A stretch of DNA of 6,106 nucleotides from JAMORN01 sp027063545 [NCBI: bacterium] (GCA_027063545.1 JAMORN010000160.1:1-6106); one strand, 5' to 3'; shown: positions 1 to 6,015, numbered from the stretch's first letter. Program-made: numbers and translations. Notes: generated by a model not told the origin, from the sequence alone.

Positions 1-614
1 CTTGATCCCTCAAACGCTGGAAGAAAAGAATGATGAATATTTATAATCCTATCTCTATATTCATTAACAAAAAACTCTGATAAAATTTGCATATATTTGG
101 CTAATGTAATAACCTCTATATTACTTTCTTTTAGAATTTTTATCTCTTCTTTCTCTTTTTCTAAACGGGTCTCTTTAGTCTTAGGTATATAATAAAAATC
201 TATACCAAAACCCTCTACTAACTCTCTATGAATATCGTGATTTGAAATAACCAATTTTATATTTCCATTAAATTCTCCCTGTTTATTATGCCATAAAAGT
301 TCTAATAAAACATGATCTTCTTTACTGACAAAAACTGCTATATTATTTTTTTCTTTATTTGGATATTCATAGAATCTATAATTCATTGAAAACTTTGAAG
401 CTATTTTCTTAAATACATGCTGATTTAATTCTTCTATAGAATAATTAAAGTTATCTAACTTCCATTCCAATCTCAGAAAAAAAACTTTATCATAAGGTTC
501 TACATATTCATTCAATGATATAATATTTCCATTATTTTTGTATATAAAATTAGTAATAGAAGCTAAAAGCCCGGGAGAATCCGGGCAGGAAACCAACAAT
601 ATACCTTTCTTCAT
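1..614 (-). CDS. purU: Formyltetrahydrofolate deformylase (partial, C-terminus cut off)
   Basis: Hydrolyses 10-formyl-tetrahydrofolate to formate and tetrahydrofolate in the cytoplasm, balancing the one-carbon pool and supplying formate for purine synthesis. I translated 204 complete codons by hand. Residues 4 to about 80 form an ACT-like regulatory domain with the family signature CPDSPGLLASI (10-20). The formyltransferase domain follows: SKEDHVLLELL (97-107), ISNHD (123-127), LAKYMQILS (171-179) and the catalytic INIHHSFLPAF (191-201) with Asn192 and His194. Homologues have about 280 residues, so roughly 75 are missing past the window edge, including the expected catalytic Asp. The ATG overlaps the sigma-factor stop by one base (TAATG), and an AGGA ribosome binding site at 623-626 lies in the end of the sigma gene, suggesting translational coupling. 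Codons 10-16 carry a GC-rich hairpin (separate entry). The ACT domain plus the SKEDH and HHSFLPAF motifs separate it from PurN. Confidence 0.95.
   Translation of the reverse strand, partial: MKKGILLVSCPDSPGLLASITNFIYKNNGNIISLNEYVEPYDKVFFLRLEWKLDNFNYSIEELNQHVFKKIASKFSMNYRFYEYPNKEKNNIAVFVSKEDHVLLELLWHNKQGEFNGNIKLVISNHDIHRELVEGFGIDFYYIPKTKETRLEKEKEEIKILKESNIEVITLAKYMQILSEFFVNEYRDRIINIHHSFLPAFEGS
565..586 (-). terminator. Terminator- or attenuator-like hairpin inside purU
   Basis: Read on the minus strand, GCCCGG (586-581), loop ATTCTC and CCGGGC (574-569) make a six-pair all-G/C stem, followed directly by TTTT (568-565). This is the shape of a short intrinsic terminator. It starts about 28 bases downstream of the sigma-gene stop and lies wholly inside purU codons 10-17. 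The stem is short and the U run is only four, so termination would at best be partial. The encoded residues are a conserved PurU motif, so chance is possible. Confidence 0.35.
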
Positions 615-1477
615 TATAATGTTCCTAAATATTCTTTTAAAATTTCTGCTCTGCTAGCATGTTTTAATCTTTTAAGAGCCTTCTCTTTAATCTGTCTTAC
701 CCTTTCCCTTGTTAAATTAAATTTTTCTCCTATTTCCTCTAAGGTATGAGGGGTCTCATATCCTATTCCAAAATATAACTTTATAACTTCAGCCTCTCTT
801 TTACTTAAAGTTGATAATACAACCTCTATATCTTCTTTTAATTTTTCACGTCTTAAATTTTCTTCAGGTGTTGGAAAACTATTATCTTTTACTATATCAA
901 TTAATGCAGCATCTTCCTTTTGTTTAATTGGAGCATCTAAAGATAGATGATTTGAACTAATCTTTTTAGTTTCATCAATCTCCTCTTCTGACATCTTCAT
1001 CTTCTTAGCTAACTCTTGCTTTGTTGGTGCTCTTCCTAATTCTTGCTCTAATTCAGAGGTAGCTTTACCAATCTTATAAATATTTCCTACTCTATTTAAG
1101 GGAAGCTTTACTATTCTTGAATGTTCAGCTAACGCCTGAAGAATAGCTTGTCTAACCCACCATACAGCATAAGAAATGAATCTAAAATCCCTTTCTTCAT
1201 CAAAACGATATGCAGCTCTTATTAATCCAAGATTACCTTCGTTTATTAAATCAGATAAAGGTAATCCTTGATTTTGATAATTTCTGGCTACAGATACAAC
1301 AAATCTTAAATTAGCTTTAATTAATTTTTTTAATGCTTCTTTGTCACCTTTTTTAATTCTTCTTGTTAATTCCTTTTCTTCCTCGGTTGTTAACGATTTT
1401 GTTTTTGCTATTTCTTTTAAATATACTGATAAAGAATAGTCTTCTGAAAAAAATCCACCTTTACTCTCTCCTGCCAT
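614..1477 (-). CDS. rpoD: RNA polymerase sigma-70 factor, short RpoD/SigA type
   Basis: Directs RNA polymerase to -35/-10 promoters. The 287 residues contain region 1.2 (about 14-46), region 2 (48-117; ANLRFVVSVARNY, LINEGNLGLIRAAYRFD, then the -10-melting FRFISYAVWWVRQAI at 98-112), region 3 (about 127-200) and region 4 (about 218-275) with the -35-binding helix-turn-helix LEEIGEKFNLTRERVRQIKEKAL at 246-268. Region 1.1 is absent and there is no long insertion before region 2. This matches the roughly 290-residue primary sigma factors of Bacteroidota-like phyla more than the 370-600-residue RpoD of other bacteria. The RG pair usual before region 2.4 is Arg-Asp here (96-97). The start is fixed by AGGGGGA at 1483-1489, five bases upstream. 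It lies 15 bases after cutA and overlaps purU by one base. It is probably the housekeeping factor, but a group 2 stationary-phase-type factor cannot be excluded without the rest of the genome. Confidence 0.93.
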   Translation of the reverse strand: MAGESKGGFFSEDYSLSVYLKEIAKTKSLTTEEEKELTRRIKKGDKEALKKLIKANLRFVVSVARNYQNQGLPLSDLINEGNLGLIRAAYRFDEERDFRFISYAVWWVRQAILQALAEHSRIVKLPLNRVGNIYKIGKATSELEQELGRAPTKQELAKKMKMSEEEIDETKKISSNHLSLDAPIKQKEDAALIDIVKDNSFPTPEENLRREKLKEDIEVVLSTLSKREAEVIKLYFGIGYETPHTLEEIGEKFNLTRERVRQIKEKALKRLKHASRAEILKEYLGTL

Positions 1478-1492
1478 ATCATTCCCCCTGAA

Positions 1493-1813
1493 TTACTCTT
1501 TTTTTAGTTTACAAATTGAAATTATATAGTTTAAATAATCTAAATTACTATTTTCAACCTTTATTTCTAAAATTTCCGGAACAATATATGGATGATGTTC
1601 CTTTATATAACGTTCTATTAATTCAAAATTATCTTCTATACTTTTCATTATTGCCATAACCTCAGGGTCATCATTAATCTTTCCTTCCCACCAGTACATA
1701 CTTTCTATATTTGAAAAAATATTAGCACATGCAATATATTTATTTTCTAAAAGTCCTTGAATTATAGATTTAGCTGTTTCTTTATTTGGAAATGTTGATA
1801 TTACTAAAATCAT
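1493..1813 (-). CDS. cutA: CutA1-family divalent-ion tolerance protein
   Basis: Small cytoplasmic protein of the CutA1 family, known as very stable trimers with a ferredoxin-like fold related to PII. The family was linked to copper tolerance, but its molecular role is still unclear. The whole 106-residue chain fits the family length. Recognisable blocks are ACANI (28-32), ESMYWWEGKI (37-46), Glu51 and Lys57 in the DDPEVMAIMKS strand, and HPYIVPEIL (74-82), followed by a C-terminal LDYLNYI helix. It is the first gene of a three-gene minus-strand unit with the sigma factor and purU. A near-consensus promoter lies about 45 bases upstream. No Shine-Dalgarno sequence is visible before the ATG; the predicted leader is almost all A and T. 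The function of the neighbours does not explain why CutA is here. Confidence 0.92.
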   Translation of the reverse strand: MILVISTFPNKETAKSIIQGLLENKYIACANIFSNIESMYWWEGKINDDPEVMAIMKSIEDNFELIERYIKEHHPYIVPEILEIKVENSNLDYLNYIISICKLKKE

Positions 1814-1857
1814 ATACTTAAAACTTAATATAAAATTATTTACATTATTTTATATTT

Positions 1858-1886
1858 ATTGTAATAAAATTTTTTAATTTTGTCAA
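1858..1886 (-). promoter_or_regulatory. Sigma-70 promoter of the cutA-sigma-purU unit
   Basis: On the minus strand TTGACA (1886-1881) is separated by exactly 17 bases from TACAAT (1863-1858), giving a perfect -35 box and five of six matches at -10. Transcription would start near 1851, leaving a leader of about 38 bases before the cutA ATG. This is the strongest promoter match in the window. The sigma factor encoded in this operon is of the class that reads such sites, so autoregulation is possible (inference). Confidence 0.75.
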
Positions 1887-1908
1887 TAGGTAGAAAAAAA
1901 ATTATTTT
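1880..1908 (+). promoter_or_regulatory. Probable promoter of the pan-his operon
   Basis: TTGTCA (1880-1885) lies 17 bases before TATTTT (1903-1908), matching the consensus at five of six and four of six positions. The -35 box overlaps the cutA -35 box on the other strand because TTGTCAA is nearly self-complementary. Transcription would start near 1914-1916, at or next to the ATG at 1916, implying a very short or absent leader. In such AT-rich DNA the -10 call is only moderate evidence. Confidence 0.45.
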
Positions 1909-1915
1909 ATTCTAT

Positions 1916-2707
1916 ATGGTAAATATATACAATTTAAAACATAAAAAACAAGAAAAAGAAAAAATTGTTGGTATTACTGCTTATGATTTATTTACTTCAT
2001 TAGTAATAAAGGATCTCAATGTTGATTTTATTTTAGTAGGTGACTCTTTAAATATGGTAGTAAAAGGTGAGGATAATACTCTTTCAACAACATTAGATGA
2101 TATAATTTACCATACTAAAATTGTTTCTAAAATTATAAAAGACAAAATTATTGTTGCTGATATGCCTTTTTTAACGTACCATATATCTAAAGAACAAGCC
2201 TTAGAAAATGCTGGAAAAATAATACAACAAACAGAGGCTACAGCTGTTAAAATTGAAGGTGGAGAATATAGAATAGAAACAATAGAATTTCTTATAAAAA
2301 ATGGAATTCCTGTAATGGGACATCTTGGTTTAACACCACAGATGTTATATACTATGGGGGGATATAAAATATTCGGGAAAAATAATGACGAAAGAAAAAT
2401 TCTAATAGAAGAAGCTTTAAAACTTCAGGAAAAAGGTGTTTTTGCTCTTATTCTTGAAGGTGTAAAAGAGGATATCGCTAAAGAAATAAGTGAAATGTTA
2501 GAAATTCCTGTTATTGGGATAGGTGCTGGAAGATTTGTAGATGGACAAATTCTTGTTATATCTGATATTCTTGGTATGCATGATAAAAAACTACCTAAAT
2601 TTGCAAGAAAATATGTAGACTTACTAAAAATTGGTCAGGAAGCTGTTTTAAACTATATAAATGATGTGAGAACTTTAAACTTTCCTTCAGATAAAGAGGT
2701 TTACTAA
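1916..2707 (+). CDS. panB: 3-methyl-2-oxobutanoate hydroxymethyltransferase
   Basis: Makes ketopantoate from 2-oxoisovalerate and 5,10-methylene-tetrahydrofolate, the first committed step to pantothenate and coenzyme A. With the start at 1916 the protein has 263 residues, the usual length. The active site of this TIM-barrel family is complete: ITAYD (20-24), VGDS with Mg ligand Asp43, ADMPF with Asp82, VKIEGGE with Lys112 and Glu114, HLGLTPQ (136-142), Glu181 in ILEGV, GIGAG (201-205) and PKFA. The positions nearly equal those in E. coli PanB. An in-frame TTG at 1880 would add 12 residues. I reject it because those residues lack family resemblance, no ribosome binding site precedes it, and the TTG seems to be part of a -35 box. 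The ATG also lacks a well-spaced ribosome binding site, so the mRNA may be leaderless. It is the first gene of panB-panC-hisG-hisE, one base before panC. Confidence 0.94.
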   Translation: MVNIYNLKHKKQEKEKIVGITAYDLFTSLVIKDLNVDFILVGDSLNMVVKGEDNTLSTTLDDIIYHTKIVSKIIKDKIIVADMPFLTYHISKEQALENAGKIIQQTEATAVKIEGGEYRIETIEFLIKNGIPVMGHLGLTPQMLYTMGGYKIFGKNNDERKILIEEALKLQEKGVFALILEGVKEDIAKEISEMLEIPVIGIGAGRFVDGQILVISDILGMHDKKLPKFARKYVDLLKIGQEAVLNYINDVRTLNFPSDKEVY

Positions 2708-2708
2708 T

Positions 2709-3557
2709 ATGAAAGTTATTTCAAAAATAGAAGATATCAAAAAAACTATAAAAGAGGTAAAAAATAAAGGTAAAACTATAGGATTTGTCCCAACAATGGG
2801 TTATCTCCATGAAGGGCATTTATCTCTTATAAAAAAAGCTAAAGAAAATTCTGATTTTGTAGTTGTTTCTATTTATGTTAATCCTACTCAGTTTGGGCCT
2901 AATGAAGACTTTGATAAATATCCTAGAGACATAGAAAGGGATAAAAAATTATTAATAAATGAAGGAGTTGATTTATTATATTTACCCCAAGATAATGAGA
3001 TATATCCAAAAAATTTCTCAACATTTGTTGATATAGGAGAAATAGGCAATAAGTTATGCGGTAAGTATAGGCCTGGTCATTTTAGAGGAGTTACTACTAT
3101 TGTGTTAAAACTATTTAATATAGTAAATCCTGATATTGCTGTATTTGGTAAAAAAGATGCTCAACAGCTAATTATAATAAAAAAGATGGTGAAAGAACTT
3201 CATTTAGATGTAAAAATTTTAGAAGGTGATACTATTAGAGAAAAAGATGGCCTTGCTATGAGTTCTAGAAATACATATTTAAATAAAGAGGAAAGAGAGG
3301 CTGCTACTAAAATATATAAATCATTATTAGAAGCTCAAAACTTAATAAAAAAGGGTATAGATAATCCTAGTATAATAAAAGAGGTTATAAAAAATTCTCT
3401 TATTGATCCCTTAATTAATATTCAATATATTGAAATTGTTGATATAGAGAACTTAAATCCTGTACAAAAAATAGATAAAGATACATTAGTTGCAATTGCT
3501 TGTTTTGTTGGACAAACTAGATTAATAGATAACTTTTTTGTTAAAGATATATTATAA
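2709..3557 (+). CDS. panC: Pantothenate synthetase (pantoate--beta-alanine ligase)
   Basis: Joins pantoate and beta-alanine with ATP, through a pantoyl-adenylate, to give pantothenate. The 282 residues match the normal length. Visible signatures of this nucleotidyltransferase family are PTMGYLHEGH (28-37, the HIGH-like ATP motif), YVNPTQF (56-62), GKYRPGHFRGV (118-128), FGKKDAQQ (146-153), REKDGLAMSSRN (177-188, the KMSKS-like loop) and the C-terminal TRLIDN. The ATG follows the panB stop by one base, with an AGAGG ribosome binding site inside the last panB codons (2695-2699), so translation is probably coupled. The partner enzymes ketopantoate reductase (panE) and aspartate decarboxylase (panD) are not in the window. 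hisG follows after a 17-base gap. Confidence 0.97.
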   Translation: MKVISKIEDIKKTIKEVKNKGKTIGFVPTMGYLHEGHLSLIKKAKENSDFVVVSIYVNPTQFGPNEDFDKYPRDIERDKKLLINEGVDLLYLPQDNEIYPKNFSTFVDIGEIGNKLCGKYRPGHFRGVTTIVLKLFNIVNPDIAVFGKKDAQQLIIIKKMVKELHLDVKILEGDTIREKDGLAMSSRNTYLNKEEREAATKIYKSLLEAQNLIKKGIDNPSIIKEVIKNSLIDPLINIQYIEIVDIENLNPVQKIDKDTLVAIACFVGQTRLIDNFFVKDIL

Positions 3558-3561
3558 AAAA

Positions 3562-3566
3562 AAGGA
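3562..3566 (+). promoter_or_regulatory. Ribosome binding site deciding the hisG start
   Basis: AAGGA lies eight bases before the ATG at 3575. It runs into the alternative ATG at 3566, which therefore could not use it. The site favours the downstream start, which also gives the family-typical N-terminus MLKIAIPNKGR. Confidence 0.7.
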
Positions 3567-3574
3567 TGGAAGTA

Positions 3575-4435
3575 ATGTTAAAAATAGCTATACCTAATAA
3601 AGGAAGATTATTTGATAAAACTATCTCTTTATTATCAGAAGCTGGTTTCAAATTTGATATAAGTGAAAGACAATTATTTGCTCCAATTTTTAATTTTCCT
3701 ATGGAAATTTTATTTGTTAGGGCTGATGATATTCCTACTTATATATACTCTGGTATAGTCGATTTAGGAATAACAGGACAAGATTTAGTTGCTGAAGAAG
3801 AGGTTGATATACAACAGCTTTTACCTTTAGGTTATGGGAAAGCTTCTATGGTAGTTGCAGCACCTGAAGGAACTATTGATAGTATAGAAGATTTAAAAAA
3901 CAAAGGAACTATTAGAATTGCCACTTCTTTCAAAAATATTACAAAAAGATTTTTTGAAGATATTAATATAAAATATGAAATTGCTGATATACATGGGGCT
4001 GTGGAAATAACCCCTCGCCTAGGATTATCTGATGTTATAGTTGATATAACCTCCACTGGCACCACTTTAAGAATGAATAAGTTGAAGATTATCCATAAAA
4101 TTATGGATTCTCAAGCTACATTATTTGCTAATAAAAATTCTCTTAAAGAGAAAGAAGAAGATATAAATATTGTAGTAAATGCCTTAAAAAGCGTATTAGA
4201 TGCTCATAAGAGAAAATATTTAATGGCCAATATTCCTAAAAATAATATAGAAAAAGCAAAAGAAATTGTTCCGGGGATAACTGCACCAACAGTGTTATCT
4301 TTATATTCTACAGAAGATATGGTTGCAATACATGCAGTGGTAAATGAAGATGAGATTAATCACATAGTAAATTCTCTAAAAAAAATAGGGGCAACAGGAA
4401 TTTTAATTTTAAATATTGAAAGAATTTTCGAATAA
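3575..4435 (+). CDS. hisG: ATP phosphoribosyltransferase, long form
   Basis: First and feedback-controlled step of histidine synthesis: ATP and PRPP give phosphoribosyl-ATP. With the start at 3575 the protein has 286 residues. The catalytic domain shows the N-terminal IPNKGRL (6-12), a periplasmic-binding-protein-like core with DLGITGQD (63-70), and the PRPP-binding signature GLSDVIVDITSTGTTLRMN (150-168). The C-terminal part (about 209-286) is the ACT-like regulatory domain of long-form HisG, with APTVLSLYSTEDMVAIHAVV and GATGILILNIERI. So this should be a histidine-inhibited hexamer that does not need the HisZ partner used by short forms. An ATG three codons upstream (3566) is in frame but coincides with the ribosome binding site, so the later start is preferred. 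hisE follows after 20 bases; the other his genes lie outside the window. Confidence 0.96.
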   Translation: MLKIAIPNKGRLFDKTISLLSEAGFKFDISERQLFAPIFNFPMEILFVRADDIPTYIYSGIVDLGITGQDLVAEEEVDIQQLLPLGYGKASMVVAAPEGTIDSIEDLKNKGTIRIATSFKNITKRFFEDINIKYEIADIHGAVEITPRLGLSDVIVDITSTGTTLRMNKLKIIHKIMDSQATLFANKNSLKEKEEDINIVVNALKSVLDAHKRKYLMANIPKNNIEKAKEIVPGITAPTVLSLYSTEDMVAIHAVVNEDEINHIVNSLKKIGATGILILNIERIFE

Positions 4436-4455
4436 AATTTTTAAAGGAGTTAAAT

Positions 4456-4728
4456 ATGGATTTAAGGGAACTATATAATATTATAGACGATAGAAAAAGA
4501 AACCCCCAAGAGGGAAGTTACACTAACAAACTTCTTAATCATGAAGAAAAAGCTTATAGGAAATTAAATGAAGAAGTATATGAACTTATATATGCATGTT
4601 TAAAACAAGATAAAGAGAATATAATATATGAAGCAGCTGATGTATTATATCATTTATTAGTTGTATTAGCCAAAAATGATGTATCAATAGATGAAGTTTT
4701 TAAAGAATTAGAGTCGCGTAAAAAATAG
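4456..4728 (+). CDS. hisE: Phosphoribosyl-ATP pyrophosphohydrolase
   Basis: Second step of histidine synthesis: removes pyrophosphate from phosphoribosyl-ATP, the HisG product, to give phosphoribosyl-AMP. The 90-residue all-helical protein belongs to the MazG-like superfamily. The metal-binding acidic pattern is visible: KLNEEVYELI (36-45; Glu39, Glu40, Glu43) and YEAADVLYHLLVVL (58-71; Glu59, Asp62), followed by the family's C-terminal DEVFKELESR. It is stand-alone; many bacteria fuse HisE to HisI, and no hisI is present here. AAAGGAG at 4443-4449 lies six bases before the ATG. It is the last gene of the plus-strand operon, so consecutive enzymes are adjacent. Its final 21 bases overlap the end of the convergent phosphoesterase gene. 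Confidence 0.94.
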   Translation: MDLRELYNIIDDRKRNPQEGSYTNKLLNHEEKAYRKLNEEVYELIYACLKQDKENIIYEAADVLYHLLVVLAKNDVSIDEVFKELESRKK

Positions 4729-5226
4729 TTCTTTTCCTGTTTTATATTCTATAATTTTAAACTCAACACTTAAATCTTCATTTATTACTATCTCACCATA
4801 AGAGGCTGTTTGGCCTCTATCTATATCATTTTTTAAGTGCCCCGGATTAAATGTAACCTTATTCTCTCCTATTAAATTAAAGCTATATTTATGGGTATGG
4901 CCATAACAATGTATAAATTCTGGATATTTATACCAAAACTTTCTACCATCTTCTATAGTATGAGATAAAATAAATACTTTACCATTTATTATTACCTCTT
5001 TTACATTATCTATATCTGCCTTAAAATACTCCTCACAATATATACCAGGTACTATAACAACTTTTTCATTCACATCCTTTAAATAATATTTTAATAACTC
5101 TCCATCTTTATAGTAATCACCTAAATGAAAAATCTTATCATATTTAGAAAAATCAAAATTGTTATAGAACTCTTCCATTAATTTTGATGAATGAGTATCT
5201 GAGAGTACTAAAATCTTTGTTTCCAT
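4708..5226 (-). CDS. YfcE/MJ0936-like metallophosphoesterase
   Basis: Calcineurin-like phosphoesterase of the small YfcE type, which are generally metal-dependent cytoplasmic phosphodiesterases; the natural substrate is unknown. The 172 residues match the family length. Motifs in order: LSDTH (8-12, Asp10 and His12), HLGD (34-37, Asp37), VPGIYCEEY (59-67), LSHT (87-90), YGHTHKY (108-114) and FNPGH (126-130). The third motif normally reads GN(C/H)(D/E); here the metal-bridging Asn appears replaced by Ile/Tyr. The fourth normally reads HG, here HT, and NPGS is NPGH. I recall a similar VPG-x-Y and LTHT pattern in some relatives, so this may be a divergent subfamily rather than a dead enzyme. The ribosome binding site TAGGAG includes the stop codon of the upstream oppF, nine bases before the ATG, so the gene is co-transcribed with the transporter ATPases. 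Its 3' end overlaps hisE. Confidence 0.85.
   Translation of the reverse strand: METKILVLSDTHSSKLMEEFYNNFDFSKYDKIFHLGDYYKDGELLKYYLKDVNEKVVIVPGIYCEEYFKADIDNVKEVIINGKVFILSHTIEDGRKFWYKYPEFIHCYGHTHKYSFNLIGENKVTFNPGHLKNDIDRGQTASYGEIVINEDLSVEFKIIEYKTGKELFFTRL
4801..4818 (+). repeat. Inverted repeat past hisE, inside the phosphoesterase gene
   Basis: AGAGGC (4801-4806) and GCCTCT (4813-4818) can pair around a six-base loop. On the plus strand a run of six T follows at 4829-4834, ten bases after the stem. This is too far for a standard intrinsic terminator, but it is the only stem with nearby Ts downstream of the hisE stop. Confidence 0.25.
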
Positions 5227-5232
5227 AGGCCA

Positions 5233-5238
5233 CTCCTA
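5233..5238 (-). promoter_or_regulatory. Ribosome binding site of the phosphoesterase gene, using the oppF stop
   Basis: On the minus strand TAGGAG begins with the TAG stop of oppF and lies six bases before the phosphoesterase ATG. Terminating ribosomes would sit on this site, which favours coupled translation of the two genes. Confidence 0.65.
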
Positions 5239-6015
5239 ACTTATTTCAAATATAGATTTTAAAAGTTTTTTTGTATAATCATGTTTGGGCGATTCATATA
5301 CCTCTTGTTTCTCTCCTATTTCTACAATACTCCCTTTATTCATTACAGCCACTCTATCAGCTATATAATAAACTACAGAAAGATCATGGGATATAAATAG
5401 CATAGAAAATTTATAATAATCTTTTAAATCCAATAATAAATTTAGAATCTGAGCTTGAACTGACACATCTAAGGCACTAACTGGTTCATCTGCCACTAAA
5501 AATTTAGGCTTTAATAATAAACTTCTTGCTATCACAATTCTTTGTTTTTGTCCTCCAGAAAATTCATGAGGATATTTATTTAAATCATTTTTATTTAGCC
5601 CTACATTTGCAATTACTCTATCAATTTCATATTCAATCTCTTTTTTACATTTAAGTCCATGAACCCAAAGAACTTCCTCTAGTATTCTTCTTATCTTATA
5701 TTTAGGATTTAGGGAAGAATATGGATCCTGAAAGATTATCTGTACTTCTTTTCTGAAATTTAAAAGCTCTATTTTATTAAACTCAAATATATTTTTTCCA
5801 TTATAAAAAATTTTTCCCCTATCAATATCTATTAATCTTAATACTGCTCTTGCTAATGTGGATTTTCCACTTCCTGATTCTCCCACCAATGCTAATATCT
5901 CATTATCATATATATTTAAATTTATATTATTCAATGCTTGAAGTTTCCTTAAAGGCTTTCCCCAAAAGTTTTTTTCTATTATAAATTCTTTATATATATT
6001 TTTAATTTCTATCAT
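5236..6015 (-). CDS. oppF: Oligopeptide/dipeptide-type ABC importer ATPase (OppF-like)
   Basis: Cytoplasmic ATPase subunit that powers a binding-protein-dependent importer of the peptide/nickel family. The 259 residues hold a complete nucleotide-binding domain: Walker A GESGSGKST (45-53), Q-loop IFQDPYSSLNP (94-104, Gln96), signature FSGGQKQR (152-159), Walker B FLVADEP (172-178, catalytic Glu177), D-loop SALD and the switch His210 in ISHD. The end reads SPKHDYTKKLL, the usual start of the oligopeptide/dipeptide C-terminal extension, but the protein stops about nine residues later. It is thus shorter than typical OppF (around 310-330 residues) and lacks the Cys-containing tail. The preceding gene keeps that tail, giving the standard D-F pair, and overlaps this gene by 14 bases. 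Substrate (oligopeptide, dipeptide, nickel or other) cannot be told from an ATPase. Permease and binding-protein genes must lie outside. Confidence 0.9.
   Translation of the reverse strand: MIEIKNIYKEFIIEKNFWGKPLRKLQALNNINLNIYDNEILALVGESGSGKSTLARAVLRLIDIDRGKIFYNGKNIFEFNKIELLNFRKEVQIIFQDPYSSLNPKYKIRRILEEVLWVHGLKCKKEIEYEIDRVIANVGLNKNDLNKYPHEFSGGQKQRIVIARSLLLKPKFLVADEPVSALDVSVQAQILNLLLDLKDYYKFSMLFISHDLSVVYYIADRVAVMNKGSIVEIGEKQEVYESPKHDYTKKLLKSIFEIS

Noticed and set aside
1880-1915. TTG start extending PanB by 12 residues.
   Set aside because: No ribosome binding site, no family resemblance in the extension, and the TTG overlaps a likely -35 box.
1814-1915. Possible riboswitch or small RNA upstream of panB or cutA.
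   Set aside because: The region is about 100 bases, nearly all A and T, and largely filled by two promoters. No structured motif or stem is visible.
3566-3574. ATG three codons before the chosen hisG start.
   Set aside because: It is part of the AAGGA ribosome binding site and the conserved N-terminus starts at the later ATG. The difference is only three residues.
3995-4014. GGGG/CCCC inverted repeat in hisG.
   Set aside because: Only four pairs with a 12-base loop and no U run; it encodes the conserved HGAVEITPR segment.
3832-4065. A 77-codon open frame on the minus strand opposite hisG.
   Set aside because: It lies wholly antisense to the conserved hisG core, shows no recognisable motif, and its openness follows from the AT-rich codon pattern of hisG.
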